From positions 1-8,569 of the forward strand of contig JABJQE010000248.1 of NCBI GenBank assembly GCA_018663565.1: a DNA stretch of 8,569 bases. Reading direction: 5' to 3'. The DNA is from Phycisphaerae bacterium. GTDB lineage: Bacteria > Planctomycetota > Phycisphaerae > Phycisphaerales > SM1A02. Both the position numbers and the translations under genes were made by a program. This document shows positions 1 through 6,339 of the stretch, in pieces; the stretch's first letter is position 1; each line of letters starts with the position of its first letter. The notes beneath the pieces were generated by a model. That model made no database searches. It saw only the letters and a list, made by a program, of their open reading frames with translations, and was not told the DNA's origin.

Positions 1-151
1 CACCAAGTTGCAGATCGGTCATGAACGCACGAAAGTCATTGGGCGATACGACCGGCTCGATGCCAGCTTGCCGAAGCACTTCAGCATCGTTGGCCCCAAG
101 GCACAATGATGATGCGAGGCAGAACGCGACCAGGCTTAGCAAGCGGCACAT
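1..151 (-). CDS. Secreted protein of unknown function, N-terminal fragment (runs off the left edge)
   Basis: Only the first 50 codons are in the window; the gene continues past base 1. The ATG at 151-149 opens a protein beginning MCRLLSLVAFCLASSLCLGA, a typical Sec signal peptide: short basic N-region (Arg3), hydrophobic core about residues 4-19, and likely cleavage after the Gly-Ala at 19-20. The Cys at 17 is not in a proper lipobox (it is preceded by Ser-Ser-Leu), so I do not call a lipoprotein. The visible mature part (NDAEVLRQAGIEPVV...) matches no family I recognise. The start lies 31 bases after the xerD stop on the same strand, so the two may be co-transcribed. A G-rich run (GGGGG) upstream is about 14 bases from the ATG, a poor ribosome-binding spacing. 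Function unknown; that it is a real exported-protein gene is likely but rests on a short stretch. Confidence 0.6.
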   Translation of the reverse strand, partial: MCRLLSLVAFCLASSLCLGANDAEVLRQAGIEPVVSPNDFRAFMTDLQLG

Positions 152-182
152 AATGATGATGGTAGCCCCCTGAGAGACTCAA

Positions 183-1103
183 TCAAGCCGAACGGCGTTC
201 TCTCGGCAAACACTGCTGTACAACATCACGCAGGCGAGATCGATCGATATGCGTATAGATCTGCGTGGTGGCAATATCGGCGTGACCAAGAAGCTCCTGT
301 ACCACTCGAAGGTCAGCCCCGCCGGCGAGCATATGGGTAGCAAAGCTATGCCTGAGCATATGTGGATGTACGTTTTCGAGCCCTGCTCGCGCCGCAAGGC
401 GACGAATAATCTGCCACACAGCCACCCGCTCAATTGGCCGGCCAGTGTGTGAAAGCAAGAGCCGATCGGCGTCGCGGCCATCATTGAATCGTGTGAGATG
501 CGGACGCAGTTGCTCGCAGTACTCGGCAATGGCACTCATCGCTGGATCGCCAATTGGAACGAGGCGCTGCTTGTCGCCCTTCCCGGTAACAAGCACAACT
601 GCAAGTTCTTGCTTCCAATCGCTCACGCGAAGAGTGCCTGTTTCGCTCGCTCGAAGGCCGGCTCCATACATCACTTCGACCAAGGCTCGGTCACGTTGCC
701 ACAACACGCTTGTTCCAGGCGCAGCTGCTTCAATGAGCGATCGCATTTGCTTCGGCGACAATACACCAGGGAGCCGCTTCCATCGCGTTGGTGGAACAAG
801 CGGACCAGCCGGGCTTCGTTCAATACGACGCTCGGCTTCGAGGTACTTGAAGAACATGCGAATGGTCGAGAGGTGCCGAGCGATGCTGCTCGGCTGCATC
901 GCACGATCGCGGTGCAAGGTTTGCACATGATCAGCAAGATCACGCGGACCGACATCGCTGGGCGAGAGAATGTCACGCTCAATCATATCCTCGGTAAGAT
1001 CCCGAAGATCTCGACCGTACGCTGACAATGTGGCCGTTGAGAGCCCGGCCTCAACCCGAAGCCAAGTCAGAAAGTCACGAACCGGTTGGTCGAAGTTGCT
1101 CAT
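183..1103 (-). CDS. xerD: Site-specific tyrosine recombinase, XerD type
   Basis: Tyrosine recombinase of 306 residues, close to the usual size of XerC/XerD (about 300). These enzymes resolve chromosome dimers at dif during division, acting with FtsK. The N-terminal SAM-like core-binding domain spans about residues 4-92 (DFLTWLRVEAGLS..., RHLSTIRMFFKYL). The catalytic domain follows and holds all the family residues: Arg151 (GLRASE), Lys175 (TGKGDKQR), His248 and Arg251 (HPHMLRHSFATHML), His274 (LLGHADIATTQIYTH) and nucleophile Tyr283. The tail and the ADLRVVQELLGHADIATTQ block look more like XerD than XerC. The frame stays open back to an ATG at 1154, but the extra 17 residues (MAPRHHLLF...) are unlike the family, so I start at MSNFDQ. 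No clear Shine-Dalgarno precedes that ATG. The gene lies 31 bases before a secreted-protein gene; no phage or integron genes are nearby, which favours the housekeeping role. XerC versus XerD cannot be settled without the rest of the genome. Confidence 0.93.
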   Translation of the reverse strand: MSNFDQPVRDFLTWLRVEAGLSTATLSAYGRDLRDLTEDMIERDILSPSDVGPRDLADHVQTLHRDRAMQPSSIARHLSTIRMFFKYLEAERRIERSPAGPLVPPTRWKRLPGVLSPKQMRSLIEAAAPGTSVLWQRDRALVEVMYGAGLRASETGTLRVSDWKQELAVVLVTGKGDKQRLVPIGDPAMSAIAEYCEQLRPHLTRFNDGRDADRLLLSHTGRPIERVAVWQIIRRLAARAGLENVHPHMLRHSFATHMLAGGADLRVVQELLGHADIATTQIYTHIDRSRLRDVVQQCLPRERRSA

Positions 1104-1123
1104 GTGATGACACCGTGATGACA
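1104..1123. repeat. Tandem direct repeat GTGATGACA x2 abutting the xerD start
   Basis: The nonamer GTGATGACA occurs at 1104-1112 and again at 1115-1123 with two bases between, an 11-base period. It directly adjoins the chosen xerD ATG (1103-1101) and so lies in the 5' leader of xerD (read as TGTCATCAC on the coding strand). It could be chance, a regulator half-site pair about one helical turn apart, or a small duplication. If translation started at 1154 instead, it would encode part of the extra N-terminus. Confidence 0.4.
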
Positions 1124-1157
1124 ACAGGAATAGGAGGTGGTGCCGCGGTGCCAAACT

Positions 1158-1307
1158 TCATGCGAATTGCCGCGAAGGCTGCGCAGCATCGGTGTTGGTC
1201 CGAGAAACACGTTTCCAGTGCCTCCCCAAGGCTATCAAGCCGAAACCGATCGCCACAACGAGCGTGACCGAGGTCAACATAGGGGCAACAATCTCTCTCT
1301 GAGGCAT
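1158..1307 (-). CDS. Possible small single-pass membrane protein (doubtful)
   Basis: An open frame of 49 residues from the ATG at 1307, ending at TGA 1160-1158. It contains one clear hydrophobic segment, about residues 12-28 (TSVTLVVAIGFGLIALG), followed at once by a basic cluster (RHWKRVSR) and a polar tail. That pattern gives a membrane anchor with the positive side in the cytoplasm. It lies between trpS and xerD on their strand, 54 bases before xerD. The start is uncertain. The frame is open back to an ATG at 1379, which would give 73 residues, and an ATG at 1280 has a purine run (AGAGAGAG) 12 bases upstream. I recognise no family and assign no function. It may be a chance ORF; hydrophobicity and context are the only support. 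Confidence 0.3.
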   Translation of the reverse strand: MPQREIVAPMLTSVTLVVAIGFGLIALGRHWKRVSRTNTDAAQPSRQFA

Positions 1308-1512
1308 CCATGCCAAAGAGCGGTATCGGCTAAACCATGAACCAAACGTGAATAGGGCTCTATCGCCACACCAGATCACTGCCGTTTCTCAACTTGTGTG
1401 CCCAGATCCCGGTGTGGAGCCCTTTGGCCCCATTGCAACCTGGGCCGTTGTATTGCCATTGACAAACAGGCGGCGGAGTGCGCCAGCCCCCGCGCGGCGA
1501 AGCCCCGCCCCT
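1308..1512. other. Intergenic stretch downstream of trpS, no gene recognised
   Basis: About 205 bases between the trpS stop and the doubtful small ORF, or 409 bases up to xerD if that ORF is not real. Just after the trpS stop the DNA is very GC-rich (about 1470-1510, e.g. GCCCCCGCGCGGCG), but only 3-4 base-pair stems form and no T-run follows. Near 1427-1447 a 5-base-pair stem (GGCCC/GGGCC) can form, again without a T-run. Neither is a convincing terminator. No clear promoter for the downstream minus-strand genes was found by eye. Confidence 0.5.
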
Positions 1513-2586
1513 TTACGCCAGCGTCAGCGTTCGCTTGAAGAACCCGGTTCCCGCCACGTCCTTGACCATCTGCATCGTCTCTTCAGTCGAAGCGATGGCC
1601 CGGGCGGTGCCGGACCTGAGGACTTCAAGCACCACGGCGTCATCTTCGTACTGTAGGCGTCGCTCACGCATTGGTTCTAGCAATTCATTGATCGCATCTG
1701 CGACGAGCATCTTGACTTCACCATCTCCAATATTGTCGCCACGCTCATACCGATCACGAATGTCGACCTTCGTTGCTTCGTCCTCGACGAACACGTCGAG
1801 ATACTGAAACAACGGATTCTTCTCAGGGTCGACAATGCCCGGATCATTTGGCTGACGACTGTCTTGGCCAGTGTAAATCTTGCCAATCTTCTTTTTGACC
1901 TTCTTGGCAGTGTCAATCACATGAATCGTGTTGCCGAGTGACTTGCTCATCTTGTTCTGGCCATCGGTCCCGACCAAGCGACCAACCTTACCAACATCCG
2001 CCACCGGAATCGGGAACACGCCGCCAAGTGACTCATGCTCTTCGTCTGGTGCCTTATCTGGCACACCGCAGTACATCTTGTTGAAGCGCCGCGCCACTTC
2101 ACGCGTAAGTTCGAGATGGGGAACTTGGTCTTCACCGACTGGCACGCTATGGGCGCGAAAGGCCAGGATGTCGGCCGTCTGCCCCACCGTGTACAGCGGG
2201 AAACCGAACGAGTAATTGTCTGCAAGACCTTTGATCTTCAGCTCATCCTTCAGCGTGGGGTTCCGCATCACACGGTTGAACGGCAGCAACATGGCGAAGA
2301 GATAGGTCAGTTCTGAAAGGGCTGGCACTTCGCTTTGCAAAAATATGGCTGCTTTCTCAGGATCGACACCCATCGCAAGGGCATCACGAGCAACCTCGAT
2401 GCAATCTCGATGCACGTCCATCGGTGAATCGGCGCGGGTGGTGTAGGCATGCAAATTGGCGATCAAGAAATAGCACTCGTGCTTCTCTTGCAGTTGTACT
2501 CGACGTTTGACCGAGCCAACCCAGTGGCCAATGTGCAAATTCCCTGTGGGTGTGTCGCCGGTCAGAATGCGTTGTCTCTCGCTCAT
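1513..2586 (-). CDS. trpS: Tryptophan--tRNA ligase
   Basis: Class I aminoacyl-tRNA synthetase that charges tRNA-Trp with tryptophan using ATP, in the cytoplasm. The 357-residue protein is slightly longer than the usual 330-350. The HIGH signature is intact at residues 18-21 (TGNLHIGHWVG) and KMSKS at 212-216 (GQNKMSKSLGN). Between them lies the family block GQTADILAFRAHSVPVGEDQ at about 135-154, followed by the conserved HLELTREVARRFN. The C-terminal helical part (about 260-357) ends with a typical VAGTGFF motif, so the protein looks complete. It starts at the ATG 2586-2584, only 7 residues before the conserved LTGDTPTGN; no strong Shine-Dalgarno is visible. The gene lies 43 bases behind the CPBP protease gene on the same strand and may share its transcript. 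trpC is close by on the other strand, but the two need not be co-regulated, and no T-box-like leader fits in the 43-base gap. Confidence 0.97.
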   Translation of the reverse strand: MSERQRILTGDTPTGNLHIGHWVGSVKRRVQLQEKHECYFLIANLHAYTTRADSPMDVHRDCIEVARDALAMGVDPEKAAIFLQSEVPALSELTYLFAMLLPFNRVMRNPTLKDELKIKGLADNYSFGFPLYTVGQTADILAFRAHSVPVGEDQVPHLELTREVARRFNKMYCGVPDKAPDEEHESLGGVFPIPVADVGKVGRLVGTDGQNKMSKSLGNTIHVIDTAKKVKKKIGKIYTGQDSRQPNDPGIVDPEKNPLFQYLDVFVEDEATKVDIRDRYERGDNIGDGEVKMLVADAINELLEPMRERRLQYEDDAVVLEVLRSGTARAIASTEETMQMVKDVAGTGFFKRTLTLA

Positions 2587-2629
2587 ATCGTGCAGAGGAT
2601 ACGAGACTCTGGCCGGGGCGTGGAGTCGG

Positions 2630-3487
2630 CTACATCACCAGAATCAAGTTCCCGGCGTTGAATGCCATATGCATGACAATGGAAGCCGTCAAACGGCCTG
2701 TCTTGGCGTATGCCCAGCCAAACCCGAGCGACAATACGAAGAGGCCAGCGAGGCCGTGTGGATCGACCGCGCCGATGTGCATCGCAGTAAAGATCAGGCT
2801 CGCAAGCACAATGGACTGCCACGGCGCGCCGCTGCTGAAGAGCCGAGCCCTTCGGAACGACTCCTGCAGGAGGCCCCGATACAAGACCTCCTCAATCACA
2901 GCGGGAAACACTATGACCGAGGCCGCAACTGCAATCCGCATGCTCGATGATGGTTCTGTTTCCAGTTGCCTCAACAATTCGTGCGCCACAGTGCTCGGTG
3001 GATGGCCCGAAAGCCAGTACCACATCACGCCCGCAATGCCCGCCGCAGCAAGTGTCATGGGCCAAAACAGGACCAGCCCAACACCGCCCACAAGACCCGC
3101 ATACACCCTGCCCTTGCGGCGGTCTGGGCACACCACACCCCTGCTGCGTGGCAATCCGCGGCCCATGCCAGCTGCCGGTGGATCAACTAGGCCACGCACC
3201 AAAGGTAAGCACGATGCAGCGGCAAGTTGCCCCAACCAAGATGCACCCATGATTGGCAATAACTCAGCCAGCGTGGGCGACGAATCTGCATTCATGCCAA
3301 GTACGCCCGCAGCGATTCCCCCGCACACCGCCCCCGCAACGATCGCTATCAAGAACGTCAGAACGCCGGCGCCTGGCCCAAACCGCCATGGGCGAACCGG
3401 AACCCGCCTCAGTCGTCCCCAGCCCGACCCGGCGAAGATGGCAGCTGCGACCCCACCCACGATAATGGTCCACACAGGCACGCCCAT
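2630..3487 (-). CDS. CPBP-family intramembrane metalloprotease (Abi/Rce1-like)
   Basis: Polytopic membrane protein whose C-terminal third carries the three CPBP (ABI, PF02517-type) motifs. With the start at 3487 (285 residues) these are Glu199-Glu200 with Arg204 (IEEVLYRG), Phe233 and His237 (FTAMH), and His273 with Asn277 (HMAFN). These residues form the glutamate/histidine active site of Rce1-like proteases. Hydrophobic segments cover most of the length, about six to eight spans, beginning with VPVWTIIVGGVAAAIFAG right after the start. Substrate unknown; bacterial members include bacteriocin-immunity and protein-processing roles, and nothing here chooses between them. The start is uncertain. 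The frame is open upstream to 3760, but that runs into trpC on the opposite strand. In-frame alternatives are the GTG at 3502 and ATGs at 3574 and 3586; the two ATGs would overlap or touch the trpC start. No clear Shine-Dalgarno for any. trpS follows after 43 bases. Confidence 0.85.
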   Translation of the reverse strand: MGVPVWTIIVGGVAAAIFAGSGWGRLRRVPVRPWRFGPGAGVLTFLIAIVAGAVCGGIAAGVLGMNADSSPTLAELLPIMGASWLGQLAAASCLPLVRGLVDPPAAGMGRGLPRSRGVVCPDRRKGRVYAGLVGGVGLVLFWPMTLAAAGIAGVMWYWLSGHPPSTVAHELLRQLETEPSSSMRIAVAASVIVFPAVIEEVLYRGLLQESFRRARLFSSGAPWQSIVLASLIFTAMHIGAVDPHGLAGLFVLSLGFGWAYAKTGRLTASIVMHMAFNAGNLILVM

Positions 3488-3510
3488 TCCCGGATTCACC
3501 GAATCTGCCG

Positions 3511-3538
3511 TTGCGAGTTCGGTCGGCGCGGCTATAGT
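3511..3538 (+). promoter_or_regulatory. Sigma-70-like promoter for trpC
   Basis: In the divergent gap between the CPBP protease and trpC there is TTGCGA (3511-3516), a 16-base spacer, and TATAGT (3533-3538), a good match to TTGACA/TATAAT. Transcription would start near 3545, leaving a leader of only about 28 bases before the trpC ATG at 3573. That is too short for a trp attenuator or leader peptide. Found by eye; if the CPBP gene really starts at 3574 or 3586, this site lies inside its coding region. Confidence 0.45.
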
Positions 3539-3572
3539 CGAACACCACGCGACCTCAGTCGCGCCCACTGCC

Positions 3573-4400
3573 ATGAGTACGCCCATCACCCTGCCACGAA
3601 TCGTCGAACACAAACGAGGCGAAGTCGCCGCAGCCCGTGTTGCGTGTCCGCTTGAACAACTGCAAGACGATGTGGCAGCGCAGCAGCCACCACGCAACTT
3701 CTTTGCGGCCGTCTCAACAGGAAACGGTCCGGGCGGCGTGAATGTGATCGCTGAGGTCAAACGTCAAAGTCCCTCTGCTGGGGTGATACGTGAGGAGTTT
3801 GATCCTGTTGACATCTCTCTACAGTACGAAAACGCCGGAGCGGTCGCGATTTCTTGTTTGACAGATGAGCATTTCTTTGGTGGATCACTCAGCACGATTC
3901 GGACAATCAAAGAAGCCGTCAGAATCCCAGTGCTCCGCAAGGATTTCCTGATCGACCAATACCAGGTCTGGGAAGCGAGAGCTGCGGGTGCGGATGCGGT
4001 CCTGTTGATCTCAGAATGCCTCTCTGAGGGCCTTCTCATGGACATGTTGATACTCACCCATGAGCTTGGCATGACGGCCTTGGTCGAGGTGCATGACATG
4101 GAGCACTTGCTCCGTGTTCTCCAGCATGTCGGATTCCCCCATCCGGGCTACATGCTGCTTGGCATCAATAATCGCAACCTCGCCACGATGAAGACGGATA
4201 TCTCGCACACGATTCGCATGCTCGAACTCGCCGAAGAACACCTTGACATCTTGGTCACAGAGTCGGGCATCAAGACACCAGCCGACATGGCACACATGGT
4301 TCGACACGGCATCCGCCGATTCCTCATTGGCGAGAGCCTTCTGAAACACGATCGACCAGGCGATGCCTTGCGAGCACTTGTTGGCACGCCGTGGACATGA
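3573..4400 (+). CDS. trpC: Indole-3-glycerol phosphate synthase
   Basis: Catalyses ring closure of carboxyphenylamino-deoxyribulose phosphate to indole-3-glycerol phosphate in tryptophan biosynthesis; a cytoplasmic TIM-barrel enzyme. The 275 residues are near the usual 255-270. Family landmarks in order: N-terminal IVEHKRGEVAAAR (about 10-22), Glu61 and Lys63 in VIAEVKRQSPS, the DEHFFGG loop (98-104), general-acid Lys123 in LRKDF, Glu172 in LVEVHD, GINNRNL (198-203), Glu230-Ser231 in TESGI, and the phosphate-binding FLIGESLL (250-257). All catalytic positions are present. I start at ATG 3573 because MSTPITLPRIVEHKR matches the family N-terminus. The frame is open far upstream (to about 2550), but there it is antisense to the protease and trpS. 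No Shine-Dalgarno is evident. It is a single-domain TrpC with no TrpF fusion and stands apart from other tryptophan genes in this window; a hydratase gene follows after 21 bases. Confidence 0.97.
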   Translation: MSTPITLPRIVEHKRGEVAAARVACPLEQLQDDVAAQQPPRNFFAAVSTGNGPGGVNVIAEVKRQSPSAGVIREEFDPVDISLQYENAGAVAISCLTDEHFFGGSLSTIRTIKEAVRIPVLRKDFLIDQYQVWEARAAGADAVLLISECLSEGLLMDMLILTHELGMTALVEVHDMEHLLRVLQHVGFPHPGYMLLGINNRNLATMKTDISHTIRMLELAEEHLDILVTESGIKTPADMAHMVRHGIRRFLIGESLLKHDRPGDALRALVGTPWT

Positions 4401-4421
4401 TGGGGTAGGAGCGGGGGCGGT

Positions 4422-5177
4422 ATGCTCTCCACCATGGCACTGGTTGAACTTACCCATACAGATCACATCGTGACGGCCGAATTCAATCGTGCTGAAAAGC
4501 ACAATGCGTTATCGCCAGAACTTATTGAGGGCCTTCACGAAGCCCTCGATACCCTTGAACGCGATCAAGACATGCGGGTTCTCATTCTCGGCGGGCTTGG
4601 CAAATCCTTCTGCGCCGGGATGGACTTACGAGGCGTGCTCAATGATGTCAACGCCATGGGCAAGATGCTCAGTGGTCTTGGACGAGCTACTTATCGCCTC
4701 CGACAACTTCCGGTACCAGTGATTGCCCGGGTTCAGGGCGCCGCGATCGGTGGCGGGTGTGGGTTTGCCGCCGTCGCCGACATAGCCATCACCCACCCCG
4801 AGGCCAAGCTTGGCTACCCAGAAGTGAGCCTTGGCATTTGCCCCGCAGTCGTGGCGCCTTGGCTTATTCGAAAAATTGGGGTCGGCCCAGCCCGTGCGAT
4901 GCTGCTGCAAGGTGGCACTCGGAGCGGCGAGGCGGCCTATGAAATGGGCCTCGTAGACCATCTCGTCCAACGCGAAGAACTCGATGGGGCGGCCATGGAT
5001 CTCGCCCATACACTCGCTCGGGGTGGCGGAGTAGCAGTCGCAGCCACCAAGGCGTGGCTCAATGAACTTGAGGGGCCAGTCTCGCTTGAAACACTCGAAC
5101 GAGGGGCCGTGCTCTCGGCCGAGGTCATTGCAGGCGCGGATGCTCAAGAACGACTTAAAAAGCTCTATTCCAGATAG
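4422..5177 (+). CDS. Enoyl-CoA hydratase/isomerase family protein, LiuC (methylglutaconyl-CoA hydratase)-like
   Basis: Crotonase-fold protein of 251 residues, the normal length for a single-domain member. It has the CoA/oxyanion-hole segment KSFCAGMDL (61-69) and the second oxyanion-hole loop GAAIGGGCGFAAVAD (106-120). The position matching catalytic Glu144 of rat enoyl-CoA hydratase (GGGCE) is Gly114 here. The match to Glu164 is present as Glu134 (YPEVSLG), with the expected 20-residue spacing. The following segment (LGICPAVVAPWLIRKIG) resembles LiuC-type hydratases of leucine/isoprenoid catabolism, which as I recall often lack the first Glu too. So the chemistry could be hydration of a branched enoyl-CoA, but the substrate is inferred. 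A GGAG at 4408-4411 lies 10 bases before the ATG at 4422, which decides that start; the ATG at 4434 (MALVEL) is the alternative. It follows trpC by 21 bases, so the two are probably co-transcribed despite unrelated pathways. Confidence 0.88.
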   Translation: MLSTMALVELTHTDHIVTAEFNRAEKHNALSPELIEGLHEALDTLERDQDMRVLILGGLGKSFCAGMDLRGVLNDVNAMGKMLSGLGRATYRLRQLPVPVIARVQGAAIGGGCGFAAVADIAITHPEAKLGYPEVSLGICPAVVAPWLIRKIGVGPARAMLLQGGTRSGEAAYEMGLVDHLVQREELDGAAMDLAHTLARGGGVAVAATKAWLNELEGPVSLETLERGAVLSAEVIAGADAQERLKKLYSR

Positions 5178-5310
5178 TCGAGCAGCTCACAAACCCACCC
5201 ATGCGAGGTCCCTTCTTTGGTATCATGGGGGGTCCTGATCAATCTAGACGTACTCGTCCTAGTTATCTGGATTTGGGGTCCAATATGGCCCATCTGAGCC
5301 GCTGTATCAC
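5178..5310. other. Intergenic region with repeated GGGGTCC elements, possible control region
   Basis: Non-coding gap after the first hydratase, up to the earliest possible start of the next gene. GGGGTCC occurs at 5229-5235 and 5275-5281. Each copy is preceded by a TATC(A)TGG-like sequence (from 5221 and from 5264), so this is a gapped direct repeat about 43-46 bases apart, with an imperfect hairpin between the copies. No convincing -35/-10 pair or T-tailed terminator is visible. Position suggests it separates the trpC-hydratase unit from the following operon and may hold that operon's promoter. Confidence 0.35.
5244..5262. promoter_or_regulatory. Imperfect inverted repeat (hairpin or operator-like)
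   Basis: CTAGACG (5244-5250) pairs with CGT-C-CTAG (5256-5262 with one unpaired C), giving seven base pairs around a short central loop. It is not followed by a T-run, so it is not a standard rho-independent terminator. Its place upstream of the hydratase/dehydrogenase operon would suit a dimeric regulator site or an RNA hairpin. Seven imperfect pairs can arise by chance. Confidence 0.25.
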
Positions 5311-5436
5311 GTGACGAACCACGCTGCAGCGACGACGACAATTGAACTTGGTGAGGTCAAGCGACTCGCGACATCGTCGCCGCGAACCGGCGCTGCCTCC
5401 ACCCCCGCTACGGATCCTTGGAGTTTCTACGCCACC

Positions 5437-6312
5437 ATGACTGCCACCTCGCCAGCTACCGCTTTCCCGCTTGACCGCGCGGCCGATGGCAGTGCGGTTA
5501 TGTGGCTTGAAGCACCCCACCAAAGTGTCGTTGTACTCGATCGCCCCATGATCACGCGGCTCGATGCCACGTTTGATCTGCTCGAATCAGACCCGCCATC
5601 CATGCTCATCGTCCGCAGCCGAGACGAACGCGTCTGGGTCGCTGGGGCTGATCTCAAAGAAATCAGCCAACTCGACAATAATGAACTCGATGCATACCTC
5701 GCTGAAGGACAACGAGTCTTTGGGCGACTCGCTGCGATGCCGTTTCCAGTCGTTGCCGCAGTCTGCGGCGCAACGCTCGGTGGCGGCCTCGAATTGGCCA
5801 TGCACTGCCATGGCATCGTGGCAAGCAGGATGTCGCACCGTGGTAAGCCCTACCCAATCGGGCTCCCAGAAGCATCGCTTGGTCTCTGCCCAGGCTGGGG
5901 AGGCACCCAATTGTTGCCAGCCCGCGTGGCGCCAGATACGAGCGTGCAGGCCATTGCGTCTGGCACACCGTTTCTCAGCGAAGCCATGCCCGAAGGCTTG
6001 TGTGATGTCCTCGTCAGTACCGCCGATGAACTCGAGGCGGCATGCAGAACACTTGCCCCCGCCCTACACCCCGCGAACCTGCCGCGAACCATCGCCTGCT
6101 GCGACGAAGAAATGTTGCTGGCCGAAGTCGATCACATTCGGCATGCCACTGAATCTGACCAAGCCGCGGGCGTCGTCGCACACTGCATCGCCACAGGTGT
6201 CAAAGATGGGCTCGCAGCCGGCCTTGATATGGAACGCGAAGGGCTTTGCTCACTTCGCAGTACCGAACACACAACCAATTTGTTGCAGGCCTTCTTAGCA
6301 AAGAAAGCCTGA
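5437..6312 (+). CDS. Enoyl-CoA hydratase/isomerase family protein, FadB/FadJ N-domain-like
   Basis: Crotonase-fold enzyme likely to hydrate trans-2-enoyl-CoA in beta-oxidation. With the start at 5437 it has 291 residues. It carries the CoA/oxyanion segment VAGADLKEIS (68-77), then GATLGGGLELAMHC with Glu119, and GLPEASLGLCPGWGGTQLLP with Glu145. Both catalytic glutamates are present, unlike in the preceding hydratase. The pattern (GQRVFGRLAAMPFPVVAAVCG, PGWGGTQ) matches the N-terminal domain of the multifunctional FadB/FadJ proteins. However, the 3-hydroxyacyl-CoA dehydrogenase domain is absent, so it is a stand-alone hydratase with a helical C-terminus of about 100 residues. The start is ambiguous. 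The frame is open to a GTG at 5311 (333 residues), but the extra 42 residues are Ala/Thr/Ser-rich and match nothing. A GGAG lies 14 bases before the ATG at 5437. The acyl-CoA dehydrogenase gene follows after 27 bases, which supports a joint role. Confidence 0.85.
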   Translation: MTATSPATAFPLDRAADGSAVMWLEAPHQSVVVLDRPMITRLDATFDLLESDPPSMLIVRSRDERVWVAGADLKEISQLDNNELDAYLAEGQRVFGRLAAMPFPVVAAVCGATLGGGLELAMHCHGIVASRMSHRGKPYPIGLPEASLGLCPGWGGTQLLPARVAPDTSVQAIASGTPFLSEAMPEGLCDVLVSTADELEAACRTLAPALHPANLPRTIACCDEEMLLAEVDHIRHATESDQAAGVVAHCIATGVKDGLAAGLDMEREGLCSLRSTEHTTNLLQAFLAKKA

Positions 6313-6339
6313 GATGGCACACACTCTGGAGTACCGACT

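Noticed and set aside
101..162. Repeated GCACA(TA)ATGATGATG near the left edge (101-114 and 146-161)
   Set aside because: It is a short imperfect match built on an ATG triplet run, partly inside signal-peptide coding sequence, and best explained by chance.
445..1025. Plus-strand ORFs (161 and 175 residues) across xerD
   Set aside because: They are antisense to a gene with all tyrosine-recombinase catalytic residues, and their translations look random.
183..1103. Integrase marking a prophage, integron or other mobile element
   Set aside because: The protein is XerD-like in size and motifs, the neighbours are housekeeping genes, and no att repeats, tRNA gene or phage genes are present.
1466..1512. 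GC-rich segment after the trpS stop as a rho-independent terminator
   Set aside because: Only 3-4 base-pair stems can be drawn and there is no T-run after them on the minus strand.
2550..3572. Long plus-strand frame running into trpC, suggesting a 616-residue TrpC fusion
   Set aside because: It is antisense to the protease and the 5' end of trpS, is rich in Pro/Ala/Thr/Arg with no recognisable domain, and the TrpC family N-terminus begins exactly at the ATG at 3573.
3588..3760. Extension of the CPBP protease frame to the ATG at 3760
   Set aside because: It overlaps conserved trpC coding sequence, and the extra residues (Cys/Ser/Arg-rich) do not look like the family.
4626..5147. 173-residue minus-strand ORF inside the first hydratase gene
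   Set aside because: It is antisense to an intact crotonase-family gene and has no recognisable motif.
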